NCBI RefSeq assembly: GCF_024606225.1
Contig: NZ_JAGRPU010000008.1
Span: 1-64,000 of the forward strand
DNA from: Endozoicomonas sp. ISHI1
GTDB lineage: Bacteria > Pseudomonadota > Gammaproteobacteria > Pseudomonadales > Endozoicomonadaceae
Length of the DNA stretch: 64,000 nucleotides
Direction of reading: 5' to 3'
The translations under genes and the position numbers were made by a program. Below are positions 56,028 to 64,000 of this stretch, in pieces (within the stretch, counting starts at the first letter, position 1; each line of letters starts with the position of its first letter). Below the pieces are notes generated by a model that was not told the origin of the DNA, did no database searches, and worked only from the letters and a program-made list of their open reading frames with translations.

Positions 56028-57611
56028 ATGTCCATAGAGAACCTATCAGAGAGCCCTCAGAAGAGTGAAGATGAGGATAAAACGCCCGGTTTGTTGAGAT
56101 CGAGTGTGGTTGTGGGAATGATGACCATGCTTTCCAGAGTGTTGGGGTTGGCCAGAGATGTAGTCATTGCAGGGTACTTTGGTTCTACTTCGTCAGCAGA
56201 TGCATTCTTTGTAGCCTTCAAGATTCCAAATTTTCTTCGTCGGCTGTTTGCTGAGGGCGCTTTTTCCCAGGCATTTGTACCAGTGTTGTCAGAGTATCGT
56301 AGTAAACGCAGCTTTGAAGAGGTGCGCTATCTGCTCAGTCGGGTCAGTGGTACTCTGACGGTTTTGCTGCTGCTGGTGACTCTGGTCTGTATGCTGGCCT
56401 CTCCCCTTTTAATCCGCCTGTTTGCTCCGGGTTTTGTTGATTACCCTGAAAAGCTGCTGCTGGCTGAAGAGATGCTGAGGATTACTTTTCCCTATCTTTT
56501 GCTGATATCGCTGACTGCTCTGGCGGGCTCCATACTGAATAGTTACAACCGGTTTGCGGTACCTGCCTTTACCCCGGTCCTGCTGAATCTCAGTCTGATT
56601 GGCTCAACTGTCTTCCTGTCACAATGGTTTGATGAGCCTGTCATGGCTCTGGCCTGGGGGGTTGTGATTGCCGGTGCGTCACAGTTGTTGCTGCAAATTC
56701 CTTTTTTACTGCAGATTCACCTGCTGCCTGCCCCCGGGTGGGGACATAAGCACGAAGGTGTGAGGCGAATCGTAAAACTGATGATTCCGGCGTTATTCGG
56801 GGTATCCGTCAGTCAGATCAACTTGTTGCTGGATACGGTGCTGGCATCTTTTCTGGAAACCGGAAGTGTTTCCTGGCTTTATTACTCTGACCGCCTGTCA
56901 GAACTGCCGCTGGGTGTTTTTGGTATCGCCATTGCCACAGTGATTCTTCCGAGCCTCTCTCGCAAGCATGCTGATGACGCCGGAGATCAGTTTTCCAAAA
57001 CCCTGGATTGGGCTATTCGTCTTGTCCTGTTGATTGGCGTTCCAGCGGGCATTGCGCTGTTCATATTGTCAGAGCCTCTGCTGGCAACATTATTTGATTA
57101 CGGTGAGATGCAGAACCGGGATGTGGTGATGGCGGGTATGAGTCTGCGGGCTTATTCTCTGGGTTTGATCGCCTTTATGTTGATCAAGGTGCTTGCGCCA
57201 GGCTACTTTGCCCGTCAGGATACCAAGACTCCGGTCAAGATTGCCATTATCGCGATGGTGGCCAATATGGCTCTTAATCTGATGTTGGTTTTCTGGCTGA
57301 AACATGCTGGTCTGGCTCTGGCTACCACTTTGTCTGCCTTCTTGAATGCCGGGTTATTGTTGTGGGGGTTAAAACGTTCCGGAGTATTCACTCCTGAATC
57401 GGGGTGGTGGTTATTCTGTGGGCGTCTGATCTTTGCCAATCTTGCAATGGCGCTGCTATTGGTCTGGATGGCGGGGGAGGCTGTCTGGTGGTTGGATGCC
57501 ACGCTCTGGCAGAGAGTGTCTGAAATGGCGAAAGTGGTTGGTGCCGGACTTGCTGTTTACGCAGCGGCACTCTTGGTCATGGGATTGCGCCCTGCTCAAT
57601 TCAGACATTAA
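56028..57611 (+). CDS. murJ: Lipid II flippase MurJ
   Basis: MurJ moves lipid II across the inner membrane for peptidoglycan synthesis. The 527-residue product (E. coli 511) has fourteen hydrophobic segments and the conserved LSRVLGLARDVVIAGYFG start, DAFFVAFKIPNFLRRLFAEG and SYSDRL-type loop (YYSDRLSELPLGVFG). It carries an N-terminal acidic extension of about 20 residues. The ribosome-binding site is weak. ribF and ileS follow on the same strand. Confidence 0.96.
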   Translation: MSIENLSESPQKSEDEDKTPGLLRSSVVVGMMTMLSRVLGLARDVVIAGYFGSTSSADAFFVAFKIPNFLRRLFAEGAFSQAFVPVLSEYRSKRSFEEVRYLLSRVSGTLTVLLLLVTLVCMLASPLLIRLFAPGFVDYPEKLLLAEEMLRITFPYLLLISLTALAGSILNSYNRFAVPAFTPVLLNLSLIGSTVFLSQWFDEPVMALAWGVVIAGASQLLLQIPFLLQIHLLPAPGWGHKHEGVRRIVKLMIPALFGVSVSQINLLLDTVLASFLETGSVSWLYYSDRLSELPLGVFGIAIATVILPSLSRKHADDAGDQFSKTLDWAIRLVLLIGVPAGIALFILSEPLLATLFDYGEMQNRDVVMAGMSLRAYSLGLIAFMLIKVLAPGYFARQDTKTPVKIAIIAMVANMALNLMLVFWLKHAGLALATTLSAFLNAGLLLWGLKRSGVFTPESGWWLFCGRLIFANLAMALLLVWMAGEAVWWLDATLWQRVSEMAKVVGAGLAVYAAALLVMGLRPAQFRH

Positions 57612-57791
57612 AGACCAGGGTCCGGCGGACAGCTTGTTATTGTCTGCCAGATTTCCTTTTAGCAGTTTCATGAGCGAAATATTCAATCCCGGAAAAAAGA
57701 GCAGCGATTTGATGAATATGGCTCTTAAGTCCATAACGCACCTGAGATATAATCCCTGCCTTTGCCAGCCTAACAGAGAATAAACCGCCCA

Positions 57792-58715
57792 ATGCAGTTG
57801 ATTCGCGGAATGCACAATATCAGACCGGAGCATCGCGCCTGTGTTGCGACTATTGGTAATTTTGATGGTGTTCATCTGGGGCACCGCACTATCCTGGAGA
57901 CACTGCGGCAGCAAGCCTTCGAGTTGGGCGTCAGGGTCTGCGTGATCACTTTTGAACCTCAGCCCCGGGAATATTTTCAGGGCGGTCAGGCGCCGCCGAG
58001 GCTTTCCAACCTGAGAGAAAAACTGACGCTTCTGGAAGAGGCCGGTGTTGAACAGGTATTGTGCCTGCCTTTTAATCAGAAGCTGCAAAACCTTACGCCA
58101 GATGATTTTGTTATGAAGGTGCTGGTGGATGGGCTGGACATACGCTACCTGATAGTGGGAGATGATTTCCGTTACGGACTGAAACGGCAGGGAAATTTTG
58201 CGCACCTGAGAAAGATGGGCGATCAGTTCGGGTTTGAGGTGTGCGATACCCGAACGGTATCCATGGATATGGATCGTATCAGTAGTACCCGGATCCGTCA
58301 GCAGTTGGCGAATGTGAGTCTGAGTGCAGCAGAAAAATTGTTAGGGCGTCCCTTCACCATGATGGGGCGTGTTATCAAAGGTCGGCAGCTGGGTAGGCAG
58401 CTGGGTTTTCCAACAGCCAATATACGTGTCTGCAGGCGGACGCTGCCCATACAGGGAGTGTTTGCAGTCAGGGTGTTGTTCGATGGCCGAAGCCACGATG
58501 CGGTAGCGAATCTGGGTGTCAGGCCCACATTGGAGGCTAAGCGTGCCATGCTGGAGGTGCATCTTCTGGATTACCAGGGAGACCTTTATGGCCACACTCT
58601 GCGGGTTGAGTTTATTAAGAAAATCCGTGATGAGAAAAAGTTTGAATCGCTGGATGCCCTCAAGGCAGCGATTACCGATGATGTAAAAGCAGCAAGAAGC
58701 TTCTTTCATCAATAA
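57792..58715 (+). CDS. ribF: Bifunctional riboflavin kinase / FAD synthetase
   Basis: RibF makes FMN and FAD from riboflavin. The 307-residue product has the N-terminal adenylyltransferase domain with TIGNFDGVHLGHR and a later STRIRQQL, and the C-terminal kinase domain with GRQLGFPTANI. Its place between murJ and ileS is the conserved order. Confidence 0.97.
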   Translation: MQLIRGMHNIRPEHRACVATIGNFDGVHLGHRTILETLRQQAFELGVRVCVITFEPQPREYFQGGQAPPRLSNLREKLTLLEEAGVEQVLCLPFNQKLQNLTPDDFVMKVLVDGLDIRYLIVGDDFRYGLKRQGNFAHLRKMGDQFGFEVCDTRTVSMDMDRISSTRIRQQLANVSLSAAEKLLGRPFTMMGRVIKGRQLGRQLGFPTANIRVCRRTLPIQGVFAVRVLFDGRSHDAVANLGVRPTLEAKRAMLEVHLLDYQGDLYGHTLRVEFIKKIRDEKKFESLDALKAAITDDVKAARSFFHQ

Positions 58716-58783
58716 GCCAGATTGAAAAACCTGTTTCATGAACGCTTAGATGGAACAGGTCGTGAGAAGATTGCCGGGAACGT

Positions 58784-58802
58784 CGTTCGGAACCTCCGAA
58801 CG
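58784..58802 (+). terminator. Hairpin between ribF and ileS
   Basis: CGTTCGG and CCGAACG form a 7-bp stem with a 5-base loop, followed by AGTTTCTT. A second, weaker stem (ACCTGTT / AACAGGT) lies 30 bases before it. They may reduce read-through into ileS or act as a leader structure. Confidence 0.4.
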
Positions 58803-58882
58803 AGTTTCTTAAAACAGTTTGGGATGACGATTGATGGGCATGTGTGTCTGGCCCGCAAGACGTGTGATGATGAGATCCAACT

Positions 58883-61720
58883 ATGACCGACTATAAGCAT
58901 ACATTGAACTTGCCGGAGACTGATTTCCCAATGCGTGGAAATCTGGCCAAGCGTGAGCCTGAAATGCTCAAGCGCTGGTACGACGAGGCGCTTTATGAAG
59001 AAATTCGCAAGGTATCTGAAGGTCGTGAAAAGTTCATTCTGCATGATGGCCCTCCTTATGCCAATGGCGATATTCATATCGGTCACGCGGTCAATAAAAT
59101 CATTAAGGACATGATCATCAAGTCCAAAACCCTGAGCGGTTTTGATGCGCCCTATGTGCCGGGCTGGGACTGCCACGGTCTGCCGATTGAGCACAAAGTG
59201 GAAGGTATGCTGGGCAAAGCGGGTGATAAGGTTGATTTTAAAACTTTCCGTGCCAAATGCCGTGATTACGCCAGCAAACAGGTTAATGGTCAACGTGAAG
59301 ACTTTAAGCGCATGGGCATTCTGGGTGCCTGGGATAAGCCCTATCTGACCATGGATTTCCAGACCGAAGCCGACATAATTCGAGCCCTGGGTAAAATAGC
59401 CGACAACGGTCATCTGGTGAAAGGTTATAAGCCTGTTTACTGGAGTGTGGCCGGAGGTTCTGCATTGGCTGAGGCTGAAGTGGAATACCAGGAAAAAACG
59501 TCCACCCAGATTGATGTGCGTTATGCCGCTCTTGATGATGCTGACCTGCTGTCTGCATTTGATTTTGACAGTGAAGAGCAAGGTGAAGGGGAGGTAGCTG
59601 TTGTCATCTGGACAACAACGCCATGGACTTTGCCATCTTCTCAGGCGGTGACACTGGGAGCTGAATTGGGTTATGCCCTGATTCAGTGTCAGGTAAACGG
59701 TCAGCCTGCACGACTGATTCTTGGCGAGCAGTTGGTTGAGTCAGCCATGCAGCGTTATGGCATTGAAGACTACACCATGATTGCCCGTAGCCCGGGCGTC
59801 CGGTTGGAAGGCAAAAAAGTTGCCCACCCATTCTACAAGCGTGAAATCCCACTGATCCTGGGTGATCACGTCACAACCGACGCTGGTACCGGCTGTGTTC
59901 ATACTGCACCTGACCACGGTGTGGATGACTTTAATGTTGGTAAAAAATACGGCATTGGCACTCTGAACTACCTGGATGATGCCGGTGTTTATCGCAGCCA
60001 CGTTGAACAGTTTGCTGGTGAACACGTTTACAAGGTTGATCCAAAGGTTGTCGAAGCGGTCGAAGGTAATGGTCGTTTGCTGGCTCAGGCCAAAATGGTG
60101 CACAGCTATCCACACTGCTGGAGAACCAAAACGCCTTTGATTTTCCGGGCTACACCTCAATGGTTTATCAGCATGGAAAAAGAAGGTCTGCTGAATACCG
60201 CCATGAAGTCACTGGATAACGTCAAGTTCACTCCGGACTGGGGCCGTAACCGTATGGAGTCCATGCTGGGTCAGAGCCCCGACTGGTGTATTTCTCGTCA
60301 GCGTACCTGGGGGGTGCCCATTGCTCTGTTTATTCACAAGGAAACCGAAGAGCTGCACCCGGATACTTCTGCCCTGATTGAAAAAGTGGCCTTGAAAGTC
60401 GAGCGTGAAGGTATGGATGCCTGGTTTGATCTGGAGCTTTCTGACCTCTTAACAGCGGAAGACGCTGAACATTACGTGAAGGTGACAGACACTCTGGACG
60501 TCTGGTTTGATTCCGGCGTCACTCATTATTCTGTGCTGGATCGTCGCAAGGGCCTGCATTCACCTGCAGATATTTATGTAGAGGGTTCTGACCAGCATCG
60601 TGGCTGGTTCCAGTCATCCCTGAAGACCGGTATTGCTACCAAAGGAGTGCCTCCCTATAAGCAGCTCCTGACTCATGGTTTCACGGTGGATGCCAATGGT
60701 CGCAAGATGTCCAAGTCTCTGGGTAATGTCATTGCTCCCCAGAAGGTATTCAAGTCACTGGGCGCCGATATTCTGCGCCTCTGGGTCTCTGCAACTGACT
60801 ACACCGCAGAAATGACCGTATCTGATGAAATTCTCAAGCGTACGGCAGACAGCTATCGTCGTATTCGAAACACGGCTCGTTTTCTGCTATCTAACCTGAA
60901 CGGTTTTAACCCTGAAACTGACACTGTGGCCCGGGACGATATGCTGTCTCTGGATCGCTGGGCAGTGGATCGAGCCATGAAATTGCAGGAAGAAGTCATT
61001 GACGCTTATGACAGCTACAATTTTCTGAATGTTTACCAGAAAGTCCATAATTTCTGCTCTCTGGATCTGGGCGGTTTCTATCTGGATATTATCAAGGATC
61101 GTCAATATACAACGCAGTCAGATAGTCTGGCGCGTCGAAGCTGTCAGACCGCTATGTTCCATATCGTTGAAGCGTTTGCCCGTTGGATAGCGCCTATCAC
61201 CAGTTTTACAGCTGATGAGATCTGGCAGGCTATTCCTGGTCTGCGCAGCAAGTCTGTTCTGCTGGAAACCTGGTATGAAAACCTGATAAGTCTTGAGGGT
61301 GATGAGTTGGGTGCTGAATACTGGAACTCCGTCATGACCGTGAAACACGCTGTTAACAAGGCTCTTGAAGATGCTCGAAAAGGTGACCGTAATGAAAGTG
61401 TGATCGGTGGCGGACTTGAAGCAGAAATAACCTTGTTTGCCAATGAAGAACTGCTCGAAACACTGGGCAAGCTTGGCGATGAACTGCGCTTTGTCCTGAT
61501 TACTTCCAAGGCTGAACTGAAGCCTCTTTGTGAAGCTATTAATGCCGTGGATACCGATGTTGATGGTCTGAAGGTGGCTGTTCGCAAGTCAGAGCATGAG
61601 AAGTGTGTTCGTTGCTGGCACCGTCGTGAAGACGTTGGCACTATCGAAGCTCACAAAACACTCTGTGGCCGTTGTGTTGATAATGTTGATGGTGAAGGTG
61701 AAGTAAGGAAGTTTGCCTGA
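58883..61720 (+). CDS. ileS: Isoleucyl-tRNA synthetase
   Basis: IleS charges tRNA-Ile. The 945-residue product has the class I signatures HIGH ([12 protein letters not shown]) and KMSKS ([11 protein letters not shown]), an editing domain between them ([13 protein letters not shown] and later blocks), and the C-terminal zinc finger [11 protein letters not shown] with LCGRCVDNV. This is the E. coli-type enzyme, usually sensitive to mupirocin. The start [11 protein letters not shown] fits the family. A terminator follows before lspA. Confidence 0.98.
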   Translation: MTDYKHTLNLPETDFPMRGNLAKREPEMLKRWYDEALYEEIRKVSEGREKFILHDGPPYANGDIHIGHAVNKIIKDMIIKSKTLSGFDAPYVPGWDCHGLPIEHKVEGMLGKAGDKVDFKTFRAKCRDYASKQVNGQREDFKRMGILGAWDKPYLTMDFQTEADIIRALGKIADNGHLVKGYKPVYWSVAGGSALAEAEVEYQEKTSTQIDVRYAALDDADLLSAFDFDSEEQGEGEVAVVIWTTTPWTLPSSQAVTLGAELGYALIQCQVNGQPARLILGEQLVESAMQRYGIEDYTMIARSPGVRLEGKKVAHPFYKREIPLILGDHVTTDAGTGCVHTAPDHGVDDFNVGKKYGIGTLNYLDDAGVYRSHVEQFAGEHVYKVDPKVVEAVEGNGRLLAQAKMVHSYPHCWRTKTPLIFRATPQWFISMEKEGLLNTAMKSLDNVKFTPDWGRNRMESMLGQSPDWCISRQRTWGVPIALFIHKETEELHPDTSALIEKVALKVEREGMDAWFDLELSDLLTAEDAEHYVKVTDTLDVWFDSGVTHYSVLDRRKGLHSPADIYVEGSDQHRGWFQSSLKTGIATKGVPPYKQLLTHGFTVDANGRKMSKSLGNVIAPQKVFKSLGADILRLWVSATDYTAEMTVSDEILKRTADSYRRIRNTARFLLSNLNGFNPETDTVARDDMLSLDRWAVDRAMKLQEEVIDAYDSYNFLNVYQKVHNFCSLDLGGFYLDIIKDRQYTTQSDSLARRSCQTAMFHIVEAFARWIAPITSFTADEIWQAIPGLRSKSVLLETWYENLISLEGDELGAEYWNSVMTVKHAVNKALEDARKGDRNESVIGGGLEAEITLFANEELLETLGKLGDELRFVLITSKAELKPLCEAINAVDTDVDGLKVAVRKSEHEKCVRCWHRREDVGTIEAHKTLCGRCVDNVDGEGEVRKFA

Positions 61721-61738
61721 TTGATCATCATGAGTCAG

Positions 61739-61767
61739 AAATGCCCGATACAGTTCGGGCATTTTTT
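61739..61767 (+). terminator. Rho-independent terminator after ileS
   Basis: The stem AAATGCCCGA / TCGGGCATTT with a 5-base loop is followed by a T-run. It lies 18 bases past the ileS stop and separates ileS from lspA. Confidence 0.85.
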
Positions 61768-61951
61768 CACTCACTGGTGCTCCATTTTTTGACTGCAAGA
61801 ACAGTCAACCAGAGAAGGAATACTAAGTTCCTCGAGTTATAGGCTTAGAGCTTTATCTTATATTTCGGTTTGTAACCATATCGACGTTTATACGACTCGG
61901 CATAAGATTTAACTGGGACTCACTAAGACAGATTAAAAGGGCCTCAACGGT

Positions 61952-62446
61952 ATGAGAAAAAATTCCTGGGGAATGCTCCACTGGTTGTGGATCAGTGGAG
62001 TGGTTCTGATTCTGGATCAGCTGGTCAAGCATCGGGTAGTGGACAGTTTATATCTTTATGAGCAGGTGCCTGTCATCCCATCCTTTTTCTCACTGACTCT
62101 GGCCTATAATACCGGCGCTGCTTTTAGTTTTCTGAGTGATCAAGGGGGCTGGCAACGGTGGTTTTTTGTGGGAGTGGCATCGGTTGTCAGTCTGATGCTG
62201 GTCATCTGGCTTGCCCGAATGAAAAAAGATGAAAGATGGCAGGCATGTTCCATGGCTCTGATACTGGGAGGTGCACTGGGCAATCTTTATGACCGGTTCA
62301 TGAATGGTTACGTCGTGGATTTCTTGCTGGTGTATTATGACGGCTGGTATTTTCCATCCTTCAATCTGGCGGATATGGCCATTACCTCCGGTGCTGCGAT
62401 GTTGATTCTGGATATTTTCCGGCCTCAACACAACAGTCATAGCTGA
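61952..62446 (+). CDS. lspA: Lipoprotein signal peptidase II
   Basis: LspA cleaves the signal peptides of prolipoproteins in the inner membrane. The 164-residue product has four transmembrane helices and both catalytic Asp residues, in GNLYDRFMNGYVVDF and SFNLADMAITSG. AAGGG lies eleven bases before the ATG. fkpB and ispH follow closely, as in many gammaproteobacteria. Confidence 0.96.
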   Translation: MRKNSWGMLHWLWISGVVLILDQLVKHRVVDSLYLYEQVPVIPSFFSLTLAYNTGAAFSFLSDQGGWQRWFFVGVASVVSLMLVIWLARMKKDERWQACSMALILGGALGNLYDRFMNGYVVDFLLVYYDGWYFPSFNLADMAITSGAAMLILDIFRPQHNSHS

Positions 62447-62542
62447 AATTATATCGGACTGTGAGGCACCCGGAACCTCTTGGCTGACGGTTGCCATTGT
62501 CTGTGTATGAATGGATTTTTCGAAAGCGGGTATAGAAAAACA

Positions 62543-63022
62543 ATGTCTGATGTTGTGGTAGGACCAGGAAAGCAGGTAACGCTGCACTTCGCCCTGAAAC
62601 TGGAGGACGGGCAGGTGGTAGACAGTAATTTTGATGGCCAGCCTGCCACTTTTGTCGTGGGGGATGGAAACCTGCCTCAGGGTTTTGAGCAGGTGATCTA
62701 TGGTCTGTCCGAGGGCGATCAGGGCAGTTTCAGAATTCCTCCTGCCGGTGCTTTTGGCATGCCCAATCCTGAAAATATCAGGGAATTTGCCAGGGACAGT
62801 TTCTCTGGTGACATGGCGTTGCAGGAGGGCTTGGTCGTTTCTTTTGCCGATGCGGCCAACTCTGAGCTGGCTGGCGTTATTACAGGTTTGACAGACAGTC
62901 ATGTTCAGGTGGACTTCAATCATCCACTGGCAGGTAAAGAACTGTTGTTTGAAGTGAACGTTCTGAACATCACTCAAGCGGCTAATACACCAGAAACTCA
63001 TACACTAGATAAAGAGTGCTGA
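62543..63022 (+). CDS. fkpB: FKBP-type peptidyl-prolyl isomerase FkpB (SlpA)
   Basis: The 159-residue product is a SlyD-like FKBP with an inserted chaperone flap: VTLHFALKLEDGQVVDSNF, GQPATFVVGDGNLPQGFE and PAGAFGMPNPENI. It accelerates prolyl isomerisation and folding in the cytoplasm. MSDVVVGPGK was taken as start; an earlier in-frame start adds a 21-residue leader with three Cys that is not family-like. It lies between lspA and ispH, with three bases to the ispH start. Confidence 0.94.
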   Translation: MSDVVVGPGKQVTLHFALKLEDGQVVDSNFDGQPATFVVGDGNLPQGFEQVIYGLSEGDQGSFRIPPAGAFGMPNPENIREFARDSFSGDMALQEGLVVSFADAANSELAGVITGLTDSHVQVDFNHPLAGKELLFEVNVLNITQAANTPETHTLDKEC

Positions 63023-63025
63023 GGT

Positions 63026-63970
63026 ATGAAAATCAGGCTGGCAAATCCCCGGGGATTCTGTGCAGGCGTTGACCGGGCTATCGACATTGTAAACCGGGCT
63101 CTGGATGTTTTTGAGCCTCCTATTTATGTGCGTCACGAAGTTGTTCACAACAAGTTTGTGGTCGAAAATCTCAAAGAGCGTGGTGCCATATTTGTCGAGG
63201 AGCTTCATCAGATACCGGATGATTCTATCGTTATTTTCAGTGCTCACGGTGTTTCCAAAGCGGTCGAAGCAGAAGCTGACCGTCGAGGTCTGAAAGTCTT
63301 TGATGCATCCTGTCCTCTGGTCAAAAAAGTCCATATGGAAGTTGTGCGGTACTCCCGTGACGGCATGGAGTGTATTCTGATTGGTCATGATGGTCATCCC
63401 GAGGTGGAAGGTACCATGGGCCAGTACGACGACGCTAATGGCGGGAAGATGTACCTCGTTGAAACAGAAGACGATGTTCAAAAACTGGCAGTGAAAGATC
63501 CGAAACATCTTGCTTACGTGACTCAGACGACACTGTCCATGGACGATACTGCGAGGGTGATTGATGCTCTGAGAGTCAGGTTCCCTGAAATTAACGGACC
63601 ACGTAAAGACGATATCTGCTACGCCACTCAAAATCGTCAGGATGCTGTGAAGGCTCTGGCATCGGAATGCGATACAGTCTTTGTGGTAGGTTCTGTGAAC
63701 AGTTCCAATTCCAATCGCCTCAGGGAGTTGGCAGAAAGAACAGGTGCATCAGCTTACCTGGTTGATGGTGCTGATGATATTCAGCCTGAGTGGCTGGAAG
63801 GTAAACAAACTCTGGGTATTACCGCAGGTGCTTCCGCTCCTGAAGTGCTGGTGAAAGGTGTTATCAACCGACTGATTGAATTAGGCGCTGAAGAGCCGAA
63901 AGAGCTTGAGGGTGAAGAAGAGAATATTGTTTTCACTATGCCCAAAGAACTTCGGATCGTAGAAGTTTGA
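63026..63970 (+). CDS. ispH: 4-hydroxy-3-methylbut-2-enyl diphosphate reductase
   Basis: IspH makes isopentenyl and dimethylallyl diphosphate in the last step of the MEP isoprenoid pathway, using a [4Fe-4S] cluster. The 314-residue product is complete and has all three cluster cysteines ([31 protein letters not shown]) and the EHGVSK-type motif as SAHGVSK. Its start lies three bases after the fkpB stop. The window ends 30 bases after its stop codon. Confidence 0.97.
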   Translation: MKIRLANPRGFCAGVDRAIDIVNRALDVFEPPIYVRHEVVHNKFVVENLKERGAIFVEELHQIPDDSIVIFSAHGVSKAVEAEADRRGLKVFDASCPLVKKVHMEVVRYSRDGMECILIGHDGHPEVEGTMGQYDDANGGKMYLVETEDDVQKLAVKDPKHLAYVTQTTLSMDDTARVIDALRVRFPEINGPRKDDICYATQNRQDAVKALASECDTVFVVGSVNSSNSNRLRELAERTGASAYLVDGADDIQPEWLEGKQTLGITAGASAPEVLVKGVINRLIELGAEEPKELEGEEENIVFTMPKELRIVEV

Positions 63971-64000
63971 TTTCTAAATGCTTAACTGAATCCTGATTGC

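Noticed and set aside
58736..59581. 281-codon reverse frame opposite the start of ileS
   Set aside because: It is the complement of conserved ileS codons; the real gene is the forward one.
62090..63001. 303-codon reverse frame opposite lspA and fkpB
   Set aside because: It spans two well-identified forward genes and the gap between them, as expected for a shadow frame.

Overview
The window looks like a chromosomal segment of a marine, host-associated gammaproteobacterium of the Oceanospirillales / Endozoicomonas type. The housekeeping genes are typical gammaproteobacterial ones in familiar order (rplU-rpmA-obgE-proB, murJ-ribF-ileS-lspA-fkpB-ispH, ispB divergent from rplU). Scattered among them are very large, coiled-coil or effector-like genes of the kind carried by animal-associated bacteria. 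The genus-level guess is an inference; no rRNA or other taxonomic marker is present.

Left edge (1-2.7 kb): a decayed accessory region. It holds the 3' end of an IS200/IS605-type tnpB with a right-end hairpin, a cut-off unknown frame, a 45-codon NYN-domain start, and a SNF2-family helicase pseudogene that has lost its DEAH box, lost a second segment and shifted frame. An unrecognised gene follows at 2.7-3.4 kb.

3.7-23.5 kb: sodB, a membrane-anchored coiled-coil protein, a probable lipoprotein, then a giant gene of about 3,450 codons at 6.9-17.2 kb. Its product has a coiled coil of about 1,170 residues, an acidic linker with a SUMO-interacting-like motif, and a C-terminal P-loop superfamily-2/SecA-like ATPase. 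After it come a PilZ protein, yigZ, sbcB, a degenerate receiver-domain protein, a FixJ-type response regulator and aspA.

23.8-36.8 kb: a first SopB/IpgD-like inositol-phosphate phosphatase, a SlyB-like lipoprotein, a four-gene reverse-strand surface-glycan cluster (GT2, GtrA, ChbG/HpnK-type deacetylase, GT39), a small membrane protein, a sulfurtransferase, an M14-type peptidase, class II DAHP synthase, three tandem identical tRNA-Pro(UGG) genes and a peptide deformylase.

37-49.4 kb: a protein joining a uridine-kinase-like P-loop domain to an OTU-like segment, a TatD-family nuclease, a copper-chaperone pair, prfC, a second SopB/IpgD-like phosphatase, an unrecognised 866-residue helical protein with a repeated Gly/Ser/Asp/Leu tail, and a GC-rich SAM methyltransferase that looks acquired.

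49.4-64 kb: mostly core genes for isoprenoids, ribosome, GTPase, proline, peptidoglycan, FAD and lipoprotein processing, interrupted by one orphan secreted/membrane protein between proB and rpsT.

The strongest accessory theme is a set of large proteins with host-directed features: two SopB-like phosphatases, an OTU-like fusion, a giant coiled-coil ATPase with a SUMO-interacting-like motif, and a repeat-tailed helical protein. They are not in one operon, and no secretion apparatus is visible here, so their export is inferred.
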